A stretch of 64,000 nucleotides of DNA from contig OY987246.1 of NCBI GenBank assembly GCA_963920765.1, positions 4,962,501 to 5,026,500 of the forward strand. Direction: 5' to 3'. The notes beneath the pieces were generated by a model. It had not been told where the DNA came from, made no database searches, and saw only the letters and a program-made list of their open reading frames with translations. Source of the DNA: Ulota crispa. Lineage: Eukaryota; Streptophyta; Bryopsida; Orthotrichales; Orthotrichaceae. The translations under genes were made by a program, and so were the position numbers. Positions 10,812 through 20,326 of this stretch are shown here, one piece after another (the first letter of the stretch is position 1; each line of letters begins with the position of its first letter).

Positions 10812-11599
10812 TTACACCCTAGTCCAAAGTTCAATAAAATATCTTTAAATATTTTGTAGATGGACGTTGAACAGTCTCTTGCTAGTATCTACTTATCACT
10901 TGATTTTATAACAAGGACAGACATGCTTTTAGTTGCAAGCTCGATCAGCCCTGCACCAGAAGCATTCCAAGGTGAATTTTTTCCAACCTCCATCTTCTCT
11001 GAATCCTCTCTTCCCTTTACATGAATCCCAACGTGCGAAGGTCCATTTGTTTTTACTCGTGTTTTTACTAACAAAAGAATAGTAAAACTATACTCATATT
11101 GAGTAGTTGAATTTTTAAACCCAATTGAAGCATGTTAGACGAATAGAGGGTCTCTAAACTTGATTATGAATTCAAAAATTCCTAATTTGATTAACCGTAG
11201 TCAAAATTCTATATACTCATGTTATTTTTTAAGTCAAAAGTCAAATTATTTTCACCCTAAGGTTCACCTGATAGAAAAGAACTGATTTGGGAAGATGAGG
11301 CGGGCCCCATATTCACTATAAAAAACTCACCCTTCAATTGGGCTTGGTATACTGCACATATGCAATTATAGGGCCAAGGTAGAAGAGTCCAGCTTGACCT
11401 TACAAACAAGGGTAAAAGTAAGAACCTGCTTCTATTTTATAGTTGGTTACGTTTATTTCCTTCCGTTCTTCCAGATGAAAGCAGGGATTTTGAATCCAAA
11501 AAACAATTTAGGATTTCCAAGTTCAATATCTGAGAGGTCAAATTCCTAAACTTTTACATGTTTTTGCATGGTGAAAAGATGTGATATTTCCACCCTAGC
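10812..11599. other. Intergenic, no gene recognised
   Basis: AT-rich sequence with no supported coding region. A solo AAGGTAGAAGAGTCC at about 11379 resembles an AGGTAG-type left end and could be the worn left end of the element that finishes at 11973. The 11480-11610 stretch is a diverged copy of 9560-9720. Confidence 0.3.
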
Positions 11600-11973
11600 C
11601 TCATAAACATGGCCGTCACTTGACAGTGGCAGGGGCTAATTAATAAAAAATCAAATGGTTGTGGGTGAGTAAGTGTTGGTTATGAGTGATGAAGTGATGG
11701 TTGTGGGTGACTAGCATGAGGTTTTGCGTACCCATCTCACTATTTAAGAACCAACAAGCCTTGTTTTTAGCATCTCTTACACATGGTTCCTACATTTTTA
11801 GTGATTTTGGACTTTGAAAAATCTTTGTGAACAAATGCTTCTAGTTGGAACCTTGAACTTGATGCCAATATTTTTGGTTTCCACTTCCTAATTTATAGTT
11901 TTTTTTTCAAAGTTAGTCAATGGTTTTACCTACTCCAAAACCCTTGTTTCCACGCTTATGGGTGCGCATACCT
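11600..11973. mobile_element. AGGTAG-family element, left end worn or missing
   Basis: The right end (GCTTATGGGTGCGCATACCT) is followed by TA at 11974-11975. The interior matches the right-hand 330 bp of the 8145-9528 element closely, through the CATCTCACTATTTAAGAACC and TTTTGGACTTTGAAAAATC phrases. On the left it begins with ATGGCCGTCACTTGACAGTG, which lies close to the left end in the larger element, so it is an internally deleted or left-truncated copy. Confidence 0.6.
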
Positions 11974-12515
11974 TATGTACAATTCAAATTTCAAAGAAAA
12001 GTTGGCATTTGGTGTAAAGCCAGTTGGTTGAAAGTGCAAAAAAATTGTTGACATTTGAAATTGTTGGATAAAATATATCCAAGGTTTTAAAATAATAATT
12101 ATAGTATATTTCAAATAAATATAGGAAATATATGGTGCATGCCATCAGAAAACCAATCGATAAGGAAAAATACCAAATTTCAGTTACAGAAGTTAATTTT
12201 CTTTGTCAAACACTATTGCAATACAACAATTGGGGAGTTTAATCCAACATTTCCCATTTTCAGCTTGTTTTTCAAGATGATGCACCAAATGTTTCCTATA
12301 TGTTACTATATTTGTATTATAACATACCATAATTAGTTTAAAAACAAATTGCTCAGACTTTTAGTCGGTAGTTTCAAATTTTTGCCTAGAATCTTTTCAA
12401 TTTTAACGAAGCCTTAAAGTTTTTTGCTGTTTCAACCCGGTTTTGTTTCATTTCAGGTGAGTTTTGCTTCATTTCAACAGGGGGTTTTGTTTTATTTCAA
12501 CCAGGTTTTGTTGTA

Positions 12516-13228
12516 GGGAATTGCTAAATCCACCACACTTTTTGATAAATTCATCTCATAGCAACATGTTTAGGAGCTCTAGAAAGAAAAGAAGAATAAT
12601 TTTCATATTTATCTAATGACCATTTAATGATGATGACATATATATGTATAGTACTCTCCTCTTTCTGTTTCTTTTCTTTGTCCACTCTTCACTTTCTTCT
12701 TTCTTTTACTTCTTGTGACTTTCATAACTTTGAGTATACATAATCATGGGGATAAGTACGTCTACCAACACCATTAAATTGTCATTTGATAAATAAGAAA
12801 TTGCCCTTCTTTTCTTTAAGGAAGTCCTAAACATGTTGCTATGTGGTGGATTTAGCAAAAAAAAAAGTGGTGGATAAGGTAGGAACACCCATAAGCGTTA
12901 GTTTAAGGGTTTTGAACATGATGACTACTAATAAACACCTAGCAAATTACAAGATCTTCTTAGCAACAAAAAAATAATGAGTTTGCACTTTCAAATGTAT
13001 TATTTGAATATTGTGAGAATAAGTTGTGAATTTTTATAGAGCAAACTGCCATTGTACCCATAACTAACACTAAGGTTTCATGTTCACATGTTGTACATCC
13101 TTGTAATTACATCTATTTACTTCCACAGATTTTCTAAAATTTTAGAGGTGACGATTGTGGGGACACTAATGCTTATGGATGTTCCTACCTTATAACAAAA
13201 AAAAAATGTGGTAAATTTAGCAATTCCC
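12516..13228. mobile_element. hAT-like inverted-repeat element carrying a nested insertion
   Basis: The terminal repeats GGGAATTGCTAAATCCACCA and its inverse (20 of 22 bases) are flanked by imperfect 8-bp direct repeats, TTGTTGTA at 12508-12515 and TTGTTTTA at 13229-13236. An 8-bp target duplication fits hAT. Inner arms around ACATGTTTAGGA are also inverted. The right half is split by a 314-bp TA-flanked element (12877-13190), so the true element is about 400 bp. It sits in a short degenerate array of TTTTGTTTTATTTCAA. Confidence 0.7.
12877..13190. mobile_element. 314-bp TA-flanked AGGTAGGA element, copy 1, nested
   Basis: It starts AGGTAGGAACACCCATAAGC and ends GCTTATGGATGTTCCTACCT, with TA on both sides (12875-12876, 13191-13192). 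It is inserted in an A-rich part of the hAT-like element. Copies with the same interior are at 19053-19366 (also 314 bp) and 39911-40186. The TA target and terminal repeats suggest Tc1/mariner-like mobilisation, but the ends are not typical of a named family. Confidence 0.85.
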
Positions 13229-13919
13229 TTGTTTTATTTCAAAAGGATTCTTTTGCAATTTTTCAGTTGGGTTGTTTTCAATTTCAATTGGTTGATGCCA
13301 GTTCTCCCTGAGCACTACAGTAGTACAATATACCAAGTCTTGGGATTGCTTCTACAGTAGTATGCGCCACTGGGGTTTCTTGGAGATTTCTTTTGGAGTT
13401 TCCAACCATGATTAGCTTACAAAAGGCCCATTCGCACCTGGCCTTATGGTAAGGGAAAGAGCGCACGTAGTACTTGATATTTTTCAAGTCGTTCACATCA
13501 GCTGTGATAGTGTCCTTCCAATCCTACGTGGATGCATTGTTGGCAAGTTCGTAACCCCGGTGTTACCTACAAAGTGTCTGGCGCCTTTTGGGAAGTCCGG
13601 TTAGGAACGCCGGTGTTATAGAATTTCCCAATCATCTCAAAACTAAGATTTGAGAACATCTCGGAGGTTTTAGTGCGGTGTTTCATACTTGACCCTGCGA
13701 GGATACATTACCAAAGAGCAATGTCAAATTCTTTCCCAATATTTTGGTCTTTCACCAAACTTGGAAATAACGATAGTTGCGATGGAAGGGAAGAAAGGAA
13801 GAGGATAGGCTTGCAAGATGATGATGCCAAGCCCTATTCACTCTGCATCCTCCGAGTCGGCGGAGTCCGTGAAAGGGGAGATGCAGATGCCTGAAATTCC
13901 ACCTTGTCGAAACTTGCTT

Positions 13920-14002
13920 GGATGCACCTGTGACCATCACCCTTAGCTCCCGAGCTCCCAATAATTAGACAGATGCGCTACACAATGCTCAAGAGCCGGA
14001 GC
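13920..14002 (-). repeat. Possible tRNA-derived SINE head
   Basis: On the minus strand, TAGCGCATCTGTCTAATTA resembles a tRNA D-arm/A-box. About 50 bases further on, GGTCACAGGTGCATCC is a degenerate B-box with correct polarity. The cloverleaf is not complete, so it is not an active tRNA gene. The downstream 200 bp (13700-13920) could be the SINE body; no poly-A or target duplication was identified. Confidence 0.3.
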
Positions 14003-14036
14003 TCTCTACAAGGAGATTATTTCACTTTACCACTTA

Positions 14037-14335
14037 TCAATGTAGTAAAATCATGGAAATCACCATTTTGTAAAACAACCCATGTGGTGATTTAGAATTG
14101 CTACATGCAATTTGAAGCATTTTACTACATAACATAGTAAACAACCCATTTTTACTACTTTCTTCCAAACACAACAAAGTGTAACATGGTAAACCACACA
14201 TTTTTCCTACTTTCTCACAAATGCAACTAATATTACATGGTAAGCAACACAACAAAAAGTAACATGGTAAACCACACATTTTTACTACTTCCTCAAATAC
14301 ACTACAAATATGACATGGTAAACTACACACAATAA
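14037..14335. repeat. Degenerate tandem repeat with ACATGGTAAACCACAC
   Basis: Four to five imperfect units of roughly 60 bp. Each contains ACATGGTAAACCACAC or a variant, followed by ATTTTTACTACTTTCTC-like sequence. It has weak resemblance to the ACTACATTT array at 45058-45420. Confidence 0.7.
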
Positions 14336-14965
14336 TCAAGTAATGCCAATGGTTATTTGGATATTTTTCAAAGAGACCAATGAATACTTTTTGCCTACAA
14401 AAAAAAACTCATGACATTGCAAAAATCCATTCATACTGGCCACCTTCAACTCCAACCAAAATAGGGATGGAGCCTACAAAGTACAAACCATTTTCAAAAA
14501 CAGCCACACAACTATTGGTCAAAAAACTAAAAACAAACCTTGCTTATATCTGTCAATAATAAGGCGTGTGGCAAATCAATGACTTCACAATTAACCAGAA
14601 AAAAGCATCTTCACCAAGAATATGGTAGCACAACCACATGAATTGATCCAAAAAAGCAAAGAATTATTTAAATGAAGACTCTATACTTGACATTCAGAAT
14701 GTTGAGGGTACTGGTGGTTATTCCACACCATGTCATCTAGCTCGTGCACCATTTTCAACAAAACCTTAAAGAAAATACCAGGATCAGCCCAAGTTTCTCG
14801 TGTGTTTGTATTAACTTAGTGTGAATGAATACATGTAAAAAAACCCCTTTTTCTTTGAGAAAAAAATCCCGGAAACCCAATGTGGGGAAAAACCGGGTGC
14901 TAAGGAATTAACAAGTGTTCAGGACTGTAGTTCCATAAAGTACAATTTCCTATTGCACTACAAAA
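14336..14965. other. Intergenic, no gene recognised
   Basis: Between the ACATGG repeat and the stop codon of the MRS2-like fragment. No coding, RNA or clear repeat structure is supported. A direct GAAAACCC phrase around 14860-14900 gives AACCGGGTGCTAAGG, also seen in part in the leader duplication (AAAAACCGGAGC, about 52497). Confidence 0.3.
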
Positions 14966-15580
14966 CTAAATCAGTGTCTTGACCCATTCCGACTTCAAGG
15001 CAATCTCAAGGGCTAGTGCAGCATCGGGCAACTTCTCTGCTTGACCGTGACAAGAGTCACATCTGTCAAAGAAAAGTCAGATTCCACAAGAAGGTAAACT
15101 AATGAATAGTCACTATAAAGCACATGAGTTTCCGTTCTAAAAATTGATTAAAAGAGCAATCTTACACGACAATTTTTGCGCATTCCAAACCAAATGAAGG
15201 ACATGAAATACAATTTTTTGGTACTCAAACTTACCTTTGTAAGTAGTATTCAAGGAGCATTTCAATTTCCTCTTCCTTGTCTGCAGGTATAGGAAAACAC
15301 GTGAGACAAAGGAGTACTGTGCGTTTTATATTTTGTTATTAGAAAAATTGCGTCATTACAAGATTATATGTAAAGACTCTCATATACACAAACAAAACCA
15401 AAATGGGAGCACCTTCTGCAGTCTGCTTGTCCAAAGGATTGTGCATTCAATGGAGCCATCTTTCTGGCGTACTTTACATGTCCACCCCATGATGGTCATT
15501 TTCTGTATGTCCTCTAGGTGCTGTAGCATCTCCAAAAGCATTTGACGCAAGGCACCAGCCTTTGCAATTAACTCCACTTG
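14966..15580 (-). pseudogene. Truncated MRS2-11/MGT10-like plastid magnesium transporter fragment
   Basis: Three minus-strand exons are readable. The first (about 15580-15412) gives VELIAKAGALRQMLLEMLQ, then IMGWTCKVRQKDGSIECTI. The second (15280-15235) gives KEEEIEMLLEYYLQ. The third (15062-14966) gives CDSCHGQAEKLPDAALALE and stops at TAG. Splice signals (GTAAGT; TTTGACAG) are intact and phases agree. In MRS2-11 proteins the order AGALRQMLLDLL, IMGRNC, EEEIEMLLENYLQRCESCHGQAERL is characteristic and comes just before the two membrane helices with the GMN pore motif. Here the N-terminal half and the whole membrane/GMN region are missing, so it cannot be a channel. It is a duplicated gene fragment that keeps its introns, so it is not a retrocopy. 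It is on the same strand as the glutathione reductase fragment and the CACTA transposase. Confidence 0.8.
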
Positions 15581-15638
15581 CAAAACATAGAAAAAAAACA
15601 TATAAATCCTTCTCACTTTAACATTGGCTTAAAATAAA

Positions 15639-15980
15639 GGAATTTTTTATGAATGCCCCTGAAATTTGAAACATTTGTATACATACCCCTGCTTTTTCAC
15701 GAATTGCACAAATAACCTTGACATAGTTATTTTGCTTTCTCAAAATCATTTTTTTTAGATCTTGCAATGAATGCCTAGATGTTCAAATCATAGGAATAGA
15801 GAAAGATGGAAAAAAATAATTGAAAAAAATACTTGCAAAACTACCTTGAGATGCTCTTTTAAGATGTCAAGGGTAGTTGTGCAATTTCTGGAAAATCAGA
15901 GGTATCTATACAATTATTGCAAATTTTAAGGGCATTCATATTAAATTTTGCAAATTTCAGGGGTATCCGTCAAATGTTCC
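15639..15980. mobile_element. MULE-type palindromic element, copy 1
   Basis: Starts GGAATTTTTTATGAATGCCC and ends ATCCGTCAAATGTTCC. Flanked by 10-bp imperfect repeats (TTAAAATAAA / CTAAAATTAA). Long inverted arms contain the marker phrase ACCCCTGCTTTTTCACGAAT and its inverse. Same family as 18103-18425 and 54542-54834. Confidence 0.7.
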
Positions 15981-16270
15981 CTAAAATTAATTGGCTTCAA
16001 CTTCATTGGCCAAAGAGTACATACCAGAGCTTGTTTTCCAAGGCAGAGCTCCTCCAACACATCGCATGTACACCAAACTGGCAATACCTTTGGTGATGCC
16101 ATTACTTGCATGTGTCAGGAAAGGTAGGTTCCATGAGGCATCATCAAAAATGTAGAAATCGCCAAAAACAAAAAACAAAAACAAAACCCAAGAAATCGTA
16201 ACTTATACAAGTACCAGCTCAATAAAAGGCTATCCTGTTTCTAGAGTGCCAATTTTCATCCGATCTTCTA

Positions 16271-16515
16271 CAGGACTTGTGGTTAGTTATCGACATCGGA
16301 TTATCAAAAAGCAATAAAATACCAAGAAAAGAGGTGACAAATAAACTAAATTTGAGCCACTAAAACAGGAGGATGAACCAGAGAAACAGAGCCCATGGTT
16401 AGCTATCGACATCAAATTCTCAGAAAGCAAGAAAACAACATAAAAAAAGTGTGATATATAAACTAAATATGAGCCATTGCTGAATACAATCAACAGCAAG
16501 TCACAAATTTTCATC
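16271..16515. repeat. Two-unit tandem duplication of about 120 bp
   Basis: TGGTTAGTTATCGACATC (16280) and TGGTTAGCTATCGACATC (16396) begin two diverged copies that also share AAATAAACTAAAT and TGAGCCA. Non-coding. Confidence 0.75.
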
Positions 16516-17838
16516 ATAGAAGAAGTATACAAGAATGATAAAGAGACCTAAAGAGGGTAGCCAAAGTTAAACGAGACTTGAGAAGCCTCTTCCCACAGCC
16601 TTGTCTTTTGCTTTATCTTATCACCTTCCTCCAAAGAGCAGTTTGCATGTCCATTTCAAACTCAATAGCTCTCTGCATTGCTGAGAACAAATTCATTTCT
16701 TAATTTCTACCTGTTCACAACACCACTGCACTCAATTATACGCTATAGCTAGAACCATAAGGAGTGCTTTTGAATTACATAACCCCTTTTACACCAAATT
16801 CATTAAAAACATAATTGCACCTTCAGCGTAAACTTCTCTCAAGCAATATTTATGCAAAATATATTAAGAGGCGGGGAGGGGAGGGGTCAAAGAGCTATCT
16901 ATTACCTACTTCTAAAATTAGTCTATAAATATCATAACACTAAGTATCAATTAATGGGGTGAGTAGTGGTTGTTATTGTAGAGTCGAATTTGTGCCTTGG
17001 TGGCACCACATTTTACGGCAATGGCCACAACTTGCACAACCAATTCAAACATATGATACACGGACGACAAGGTAGAGCAACAGTAATGAACTGGCTTTTT
17101 TATACACTAGCATTCTTATAAAGGTGTATATAATCGAGGAATCCATTTACTCCATCCTAGCTTTCCTAAATTTCATACTGTTTCCCAAAAAGTTTTGATC
17201 CCTAACAGTACTAAGGGATATCATAAAAAATGATGTTTTCTGGGCAAATATATATCAAAAGTTCTATCCGCCATTACAACCCAATAATGCACAAGCAAAA
17301 GTTCTAGAAAATTAGTTGTTATATAAGAGTTGGATGAACAAAATCCGTGCAACACAATGAACCAACTATACAGATGCGGGCTCTCATAGGGGTTAAACAC
17401 CATTGGATGAACTCATTATCAAATCCTGACCATTAATTGCATATCTTGATTGTCTAAATTGACAAAAAAACATCAAGTTTTAGGGAGTAATTTTAGTTGA
17501 GAAAGGTGGGATGTATTTTATGAAAGTAAACCTTTTGGGACTTTTAGGTTCTAGGTGATCTCCTTAAATCAAGCTCAAGGTTTTTTTTTTTGGGTACACC
17601 TGCCCTCACTCGAGAGGAGGAATTTGTGAGGGAAAAAATCTTAGTGGCTCACACTAAATCTGATACCTTCAAATCTAGTTTAAGGTAACTTTTTGGGTTT
17701 AAGGTGGAATACAAAATGGTACCTCCCTTTTGCCCAGATTACCTAATATGGTATTAAGTATAAAATATGGCTATTTCTAGAAGGCCTAAGAGAAAATATA
17801 AGATGAAAACTGGAGTTTAGACAGGATTTGTAACAGAC
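16516..17838. other. Intron or intergenic sequence of the minus-strand fragments
   Basis: Lies between the glutathione reductase exon at 17839 and the MRS2-like exons. The stretch 17470-17760 resembles, in reverse, the inverted-repeat element at 61653-62031 (ACAAAATGGTACC, GAGGGCA, GGTAATCTGGGC-type phrases), so it is probably a worn copy. No exon is supported. Confidence 0.35.
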
Positions 17839-18674
17839 CTGAATGGTTTCTGCATCATCAGTACCAACTATAGCAGCTCCCACAACTTTGTCTATAGCAA
17901 CGTCAACGACCAGTTTCACGAATGTTTCCTCATTTTGCCTGCAAGAAGAAGTTACAACATTTTATTAAGCATTAAATCTAAAGAAACTGGGGACAGAAGT
18001 TGTAAGTAAAATACACCGTGCAGTCTTACCGCTTTAAAGTATATGGAAAACATACACAAAGTATTATTTAGTGTAGAGGACCACGGGTATTAATAAAAAC
18101 TAGGAAAAAATTCATGCATACCCTTGAAGTTTGCAATATTTACATAGATACCCTTGCTTTTTCAGGAATTACACAAATACGTTTGAACCACAATTTTTAG
18201 GTATTTATTTGTTGTGCTCATACTTCTTTCATGGCCAATGTTGAAGAAGGGAATGTAATGAAACAAAAAAAAGCAACAAGCGCACAAAGGAAGAAGGGAA
18301 GTGGCATGCACAACAAAACAAACGTCTTAATTCTAGTCCAAGAGTATTTGTGTAATTTCTGAAAAAGCAAGGGTGTCTACGTTAATATTGCAAGCAAACT
18401 TTAGGGGTATCCATGAAATTTTTACTAAAGACTAAAGAGATCAAAACTTTCCTTTTTAAAATAGTCTTAAATTCAAAAGATCAGCTTCTTCTTGCAAGTA
18501 TTTTCCCAAGAGGTTGGATTGTATGATAGTGCTCAAGGGTTGCTGAGAATACACACTTACCCAGAAATGGTGTTCTTCATGAGACTGAATGAGGTATTGA
18601 ACACAAGTATGTCATTCTTAGCTTGCTTCACAGCTTGCTCTTCTGTTAGACCTACACCGGACATGGGTGGTTTG
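17839..18674 (-). pseudogene. Glutathione reductase fragment, two exons
   Basis: Exon 18674-18561 reads [20 protein letters not shown] then [18 protein letters not shown]. Exon 17938-17839 continues QNEETFVKLVVDVAIDKVVG then AAIVGTDDAETIQ. Acceptors (TTCTTGCAG) and donors (GTAAGT, GTCTGT) are intact and phases agree. This is the start of the dimerisation domain of plant glutathione reductase (NADPH-dependent reduction of GSSG; the family has PP..xVGLxEEQA, MKNTIS and KLVVDxxTDKVLG here). The FAD and NADPH domains upstream and the following HPTAAEE active-site region are absent from the window. It is therefore a fragment of about 70 residues from a protein of roughly 500, copied with its introns. 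A MULE-type miniature element sits in the remaining intron. Confidence 0.85.
18103..18425. mobile_element. MULE-type palindromic element, copy 2, in glutathione reductase intron
   Basis: Left end GGAAAAAATTCATGCATACC and right end GGTATCCATGAAATTTTTAC, flanked by TAAAAACTA (18094-18102) and TAAAGACTA (18426-18434), 8 of 9 matching. Contains the family phrases ACCCTTGCTTTTTCAGGAAT and its inverse. Confidence 0.75.
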
Positions 18675-19052
18675 CTGCAAGAAGCAACAAGAAGTCAGCT
18701 TCTTTGCAAAACTAAGGGAAAAAAAAATATTGACGAAAAACTGGACGGAAATTTAGGCTTTTCAAAAACGCATGGCAAGCAAGAACTTACCAGAAAACAA
18801 CACTTGCAATGTTCATATAAGTGATTCATACTAGTTATTTAACATTGCTCCCATTCATTTATCTGACCAGCAGGGAAGTCTCGTATTCTAGAATGAAACG
18901 TGCTTTGAAAACTACAACGGGAGCCTGGTGTTTACCGTGTTATAATAAGAGATACGCTTGAAAGGGATACTCAGAGAAGAATAAGCTCAGCAATAACAGT
19001 CTATAAGCTAAGCTAATCATAGTAACTCAAATCTCCCGTGTCATGAACGCTA

Positions 19053-19366
19053 AGGTAGGAGCATCCATAAGTGTCAAACTAAGGGTTTTGAATATGATGA
19101 GTATTAATAAACAGCTAGCAAATTATAGGATCCTATGAGGAACAAAAAAATATTCAGTTTGCACTTTTGAATGTATTATTTGGATACTGTGAGAATAAGT
19201 TGTGAATTTTTAAAGAGCAAACTGCCATTGCACCCATAACCACTTTTAAGATTTCATGTTCACATGTTGTACATTCTTGTAATTACATCTATTCATTTCC
19301 ATAGATTTTTCAAGGTTTCAGAGGTGACAGTTATGGGGATAGTGACGCTTATGGGTGTTCCTACCT
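19053..19366. mobile_element. 314-bp TA-flanked AGGTAGGA element, copy 2
   Basis: Begins AGGTAGGAGCATCCATAAGT, ends GCTTATGGGTGTTCCTACCT, with TA at 19051-19052 and 19367-19368. Same length and interior as the copy at 12877-13190. Confidence 0.85.
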
Positions 19367-20326
19367 TACTCCAAAACATAAAAGAAAAACATTACCTTTT
19401 GTAGCCATTGATGGACACTAATGCATGTGCATAACACGCAGTATATGAAACACATCATTCCTTAAAACGCTATCAACACCATATGACATAAATTGGGAAA
19501 AACATTACATTTTGGGATTTTTCACTATTTCTTCCATTACATACATTTTATCATATTACAAAAAACAAGCGTGCATTTTCTTGTACAATAGTGAAGTTTC
19601 AGTGATTGCCACCAAGAATTTTCATAATTCCAACTTTGAGCAATTCAGTACTATTGTATCCCGACACAAATATTTTACTTTTTCTAGCACTTAAAAAAAA
19701 GTAACATCTAAGAACGTTGTCATTTCTTAGTTCTCTATGACAAGCAAGCAATCAATTTTCCAGCAAGCAATTGAAGCTAGCAGGCATATGTTGCCCATTA
19801 ATTACACGTACAGTGCACCATGAAATGAAATGACGAACAGATTATATCAAAAGAGCACTTTACCTTCTTTTTTAACCATTTGTATTTGTTGTGGCGTTTG
19901 GTATTTCCTCATGGTACTCTTGCGCTTCATATGGCATTGCAACCTCCACGGTTGCTCATTTCCTCACGTCTACGCTTCACACTTTTTTATCTCTCTCCCC
20001 CGTTTATTGCCCGCTCTTGAAATTATTTACACTCGATGTTGAACCTCATGCAATGCCGGTGGATCATTCATTCAGTCACCTATCACAGCCGCACCATTTC
20101 CTCTTTGCATCAATGCTCTCACTAGAGAAACAATAAAAAGTTAAGGAAGTTTCTATTACATAGAATGTTAAGAATAGAACCTTTCCAAAAGATGATAATG
20201 GATAAATACCTATAAAAACAAGTAAAAATAAATACATCATCTGTACAACAATCTGAAACTTGTGATGGTCAAATGCTATGTGCATTATTGTACCAACTTT
20301 TGAAGAATTATGTACCTAACTCAAAG
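19367..20326. other. Non-coding, with a diverged repeat copy
   Basis: The stretch 19470-19690 (ACACCATATGACATAAATTG, ACAAGCGTGCATTTTC) is a diverged copy of sequence at 42039-42200, i.e. part of the CACCATAT inverted-repeat family. Nothing else is supported before the 3' end of the CACTA coding region. Confidence 0.4.

Noticed and set aside
15987-16184. Minus-strand exon-like block NGITKGIASLVYMRCVGGAL between the MRS2-like and glutathione reductase fragments
   Set aside because: It ends at a GTATGT donor-like site, but the peptide matches neither neighbouring gene family and no acceptor is convincing.
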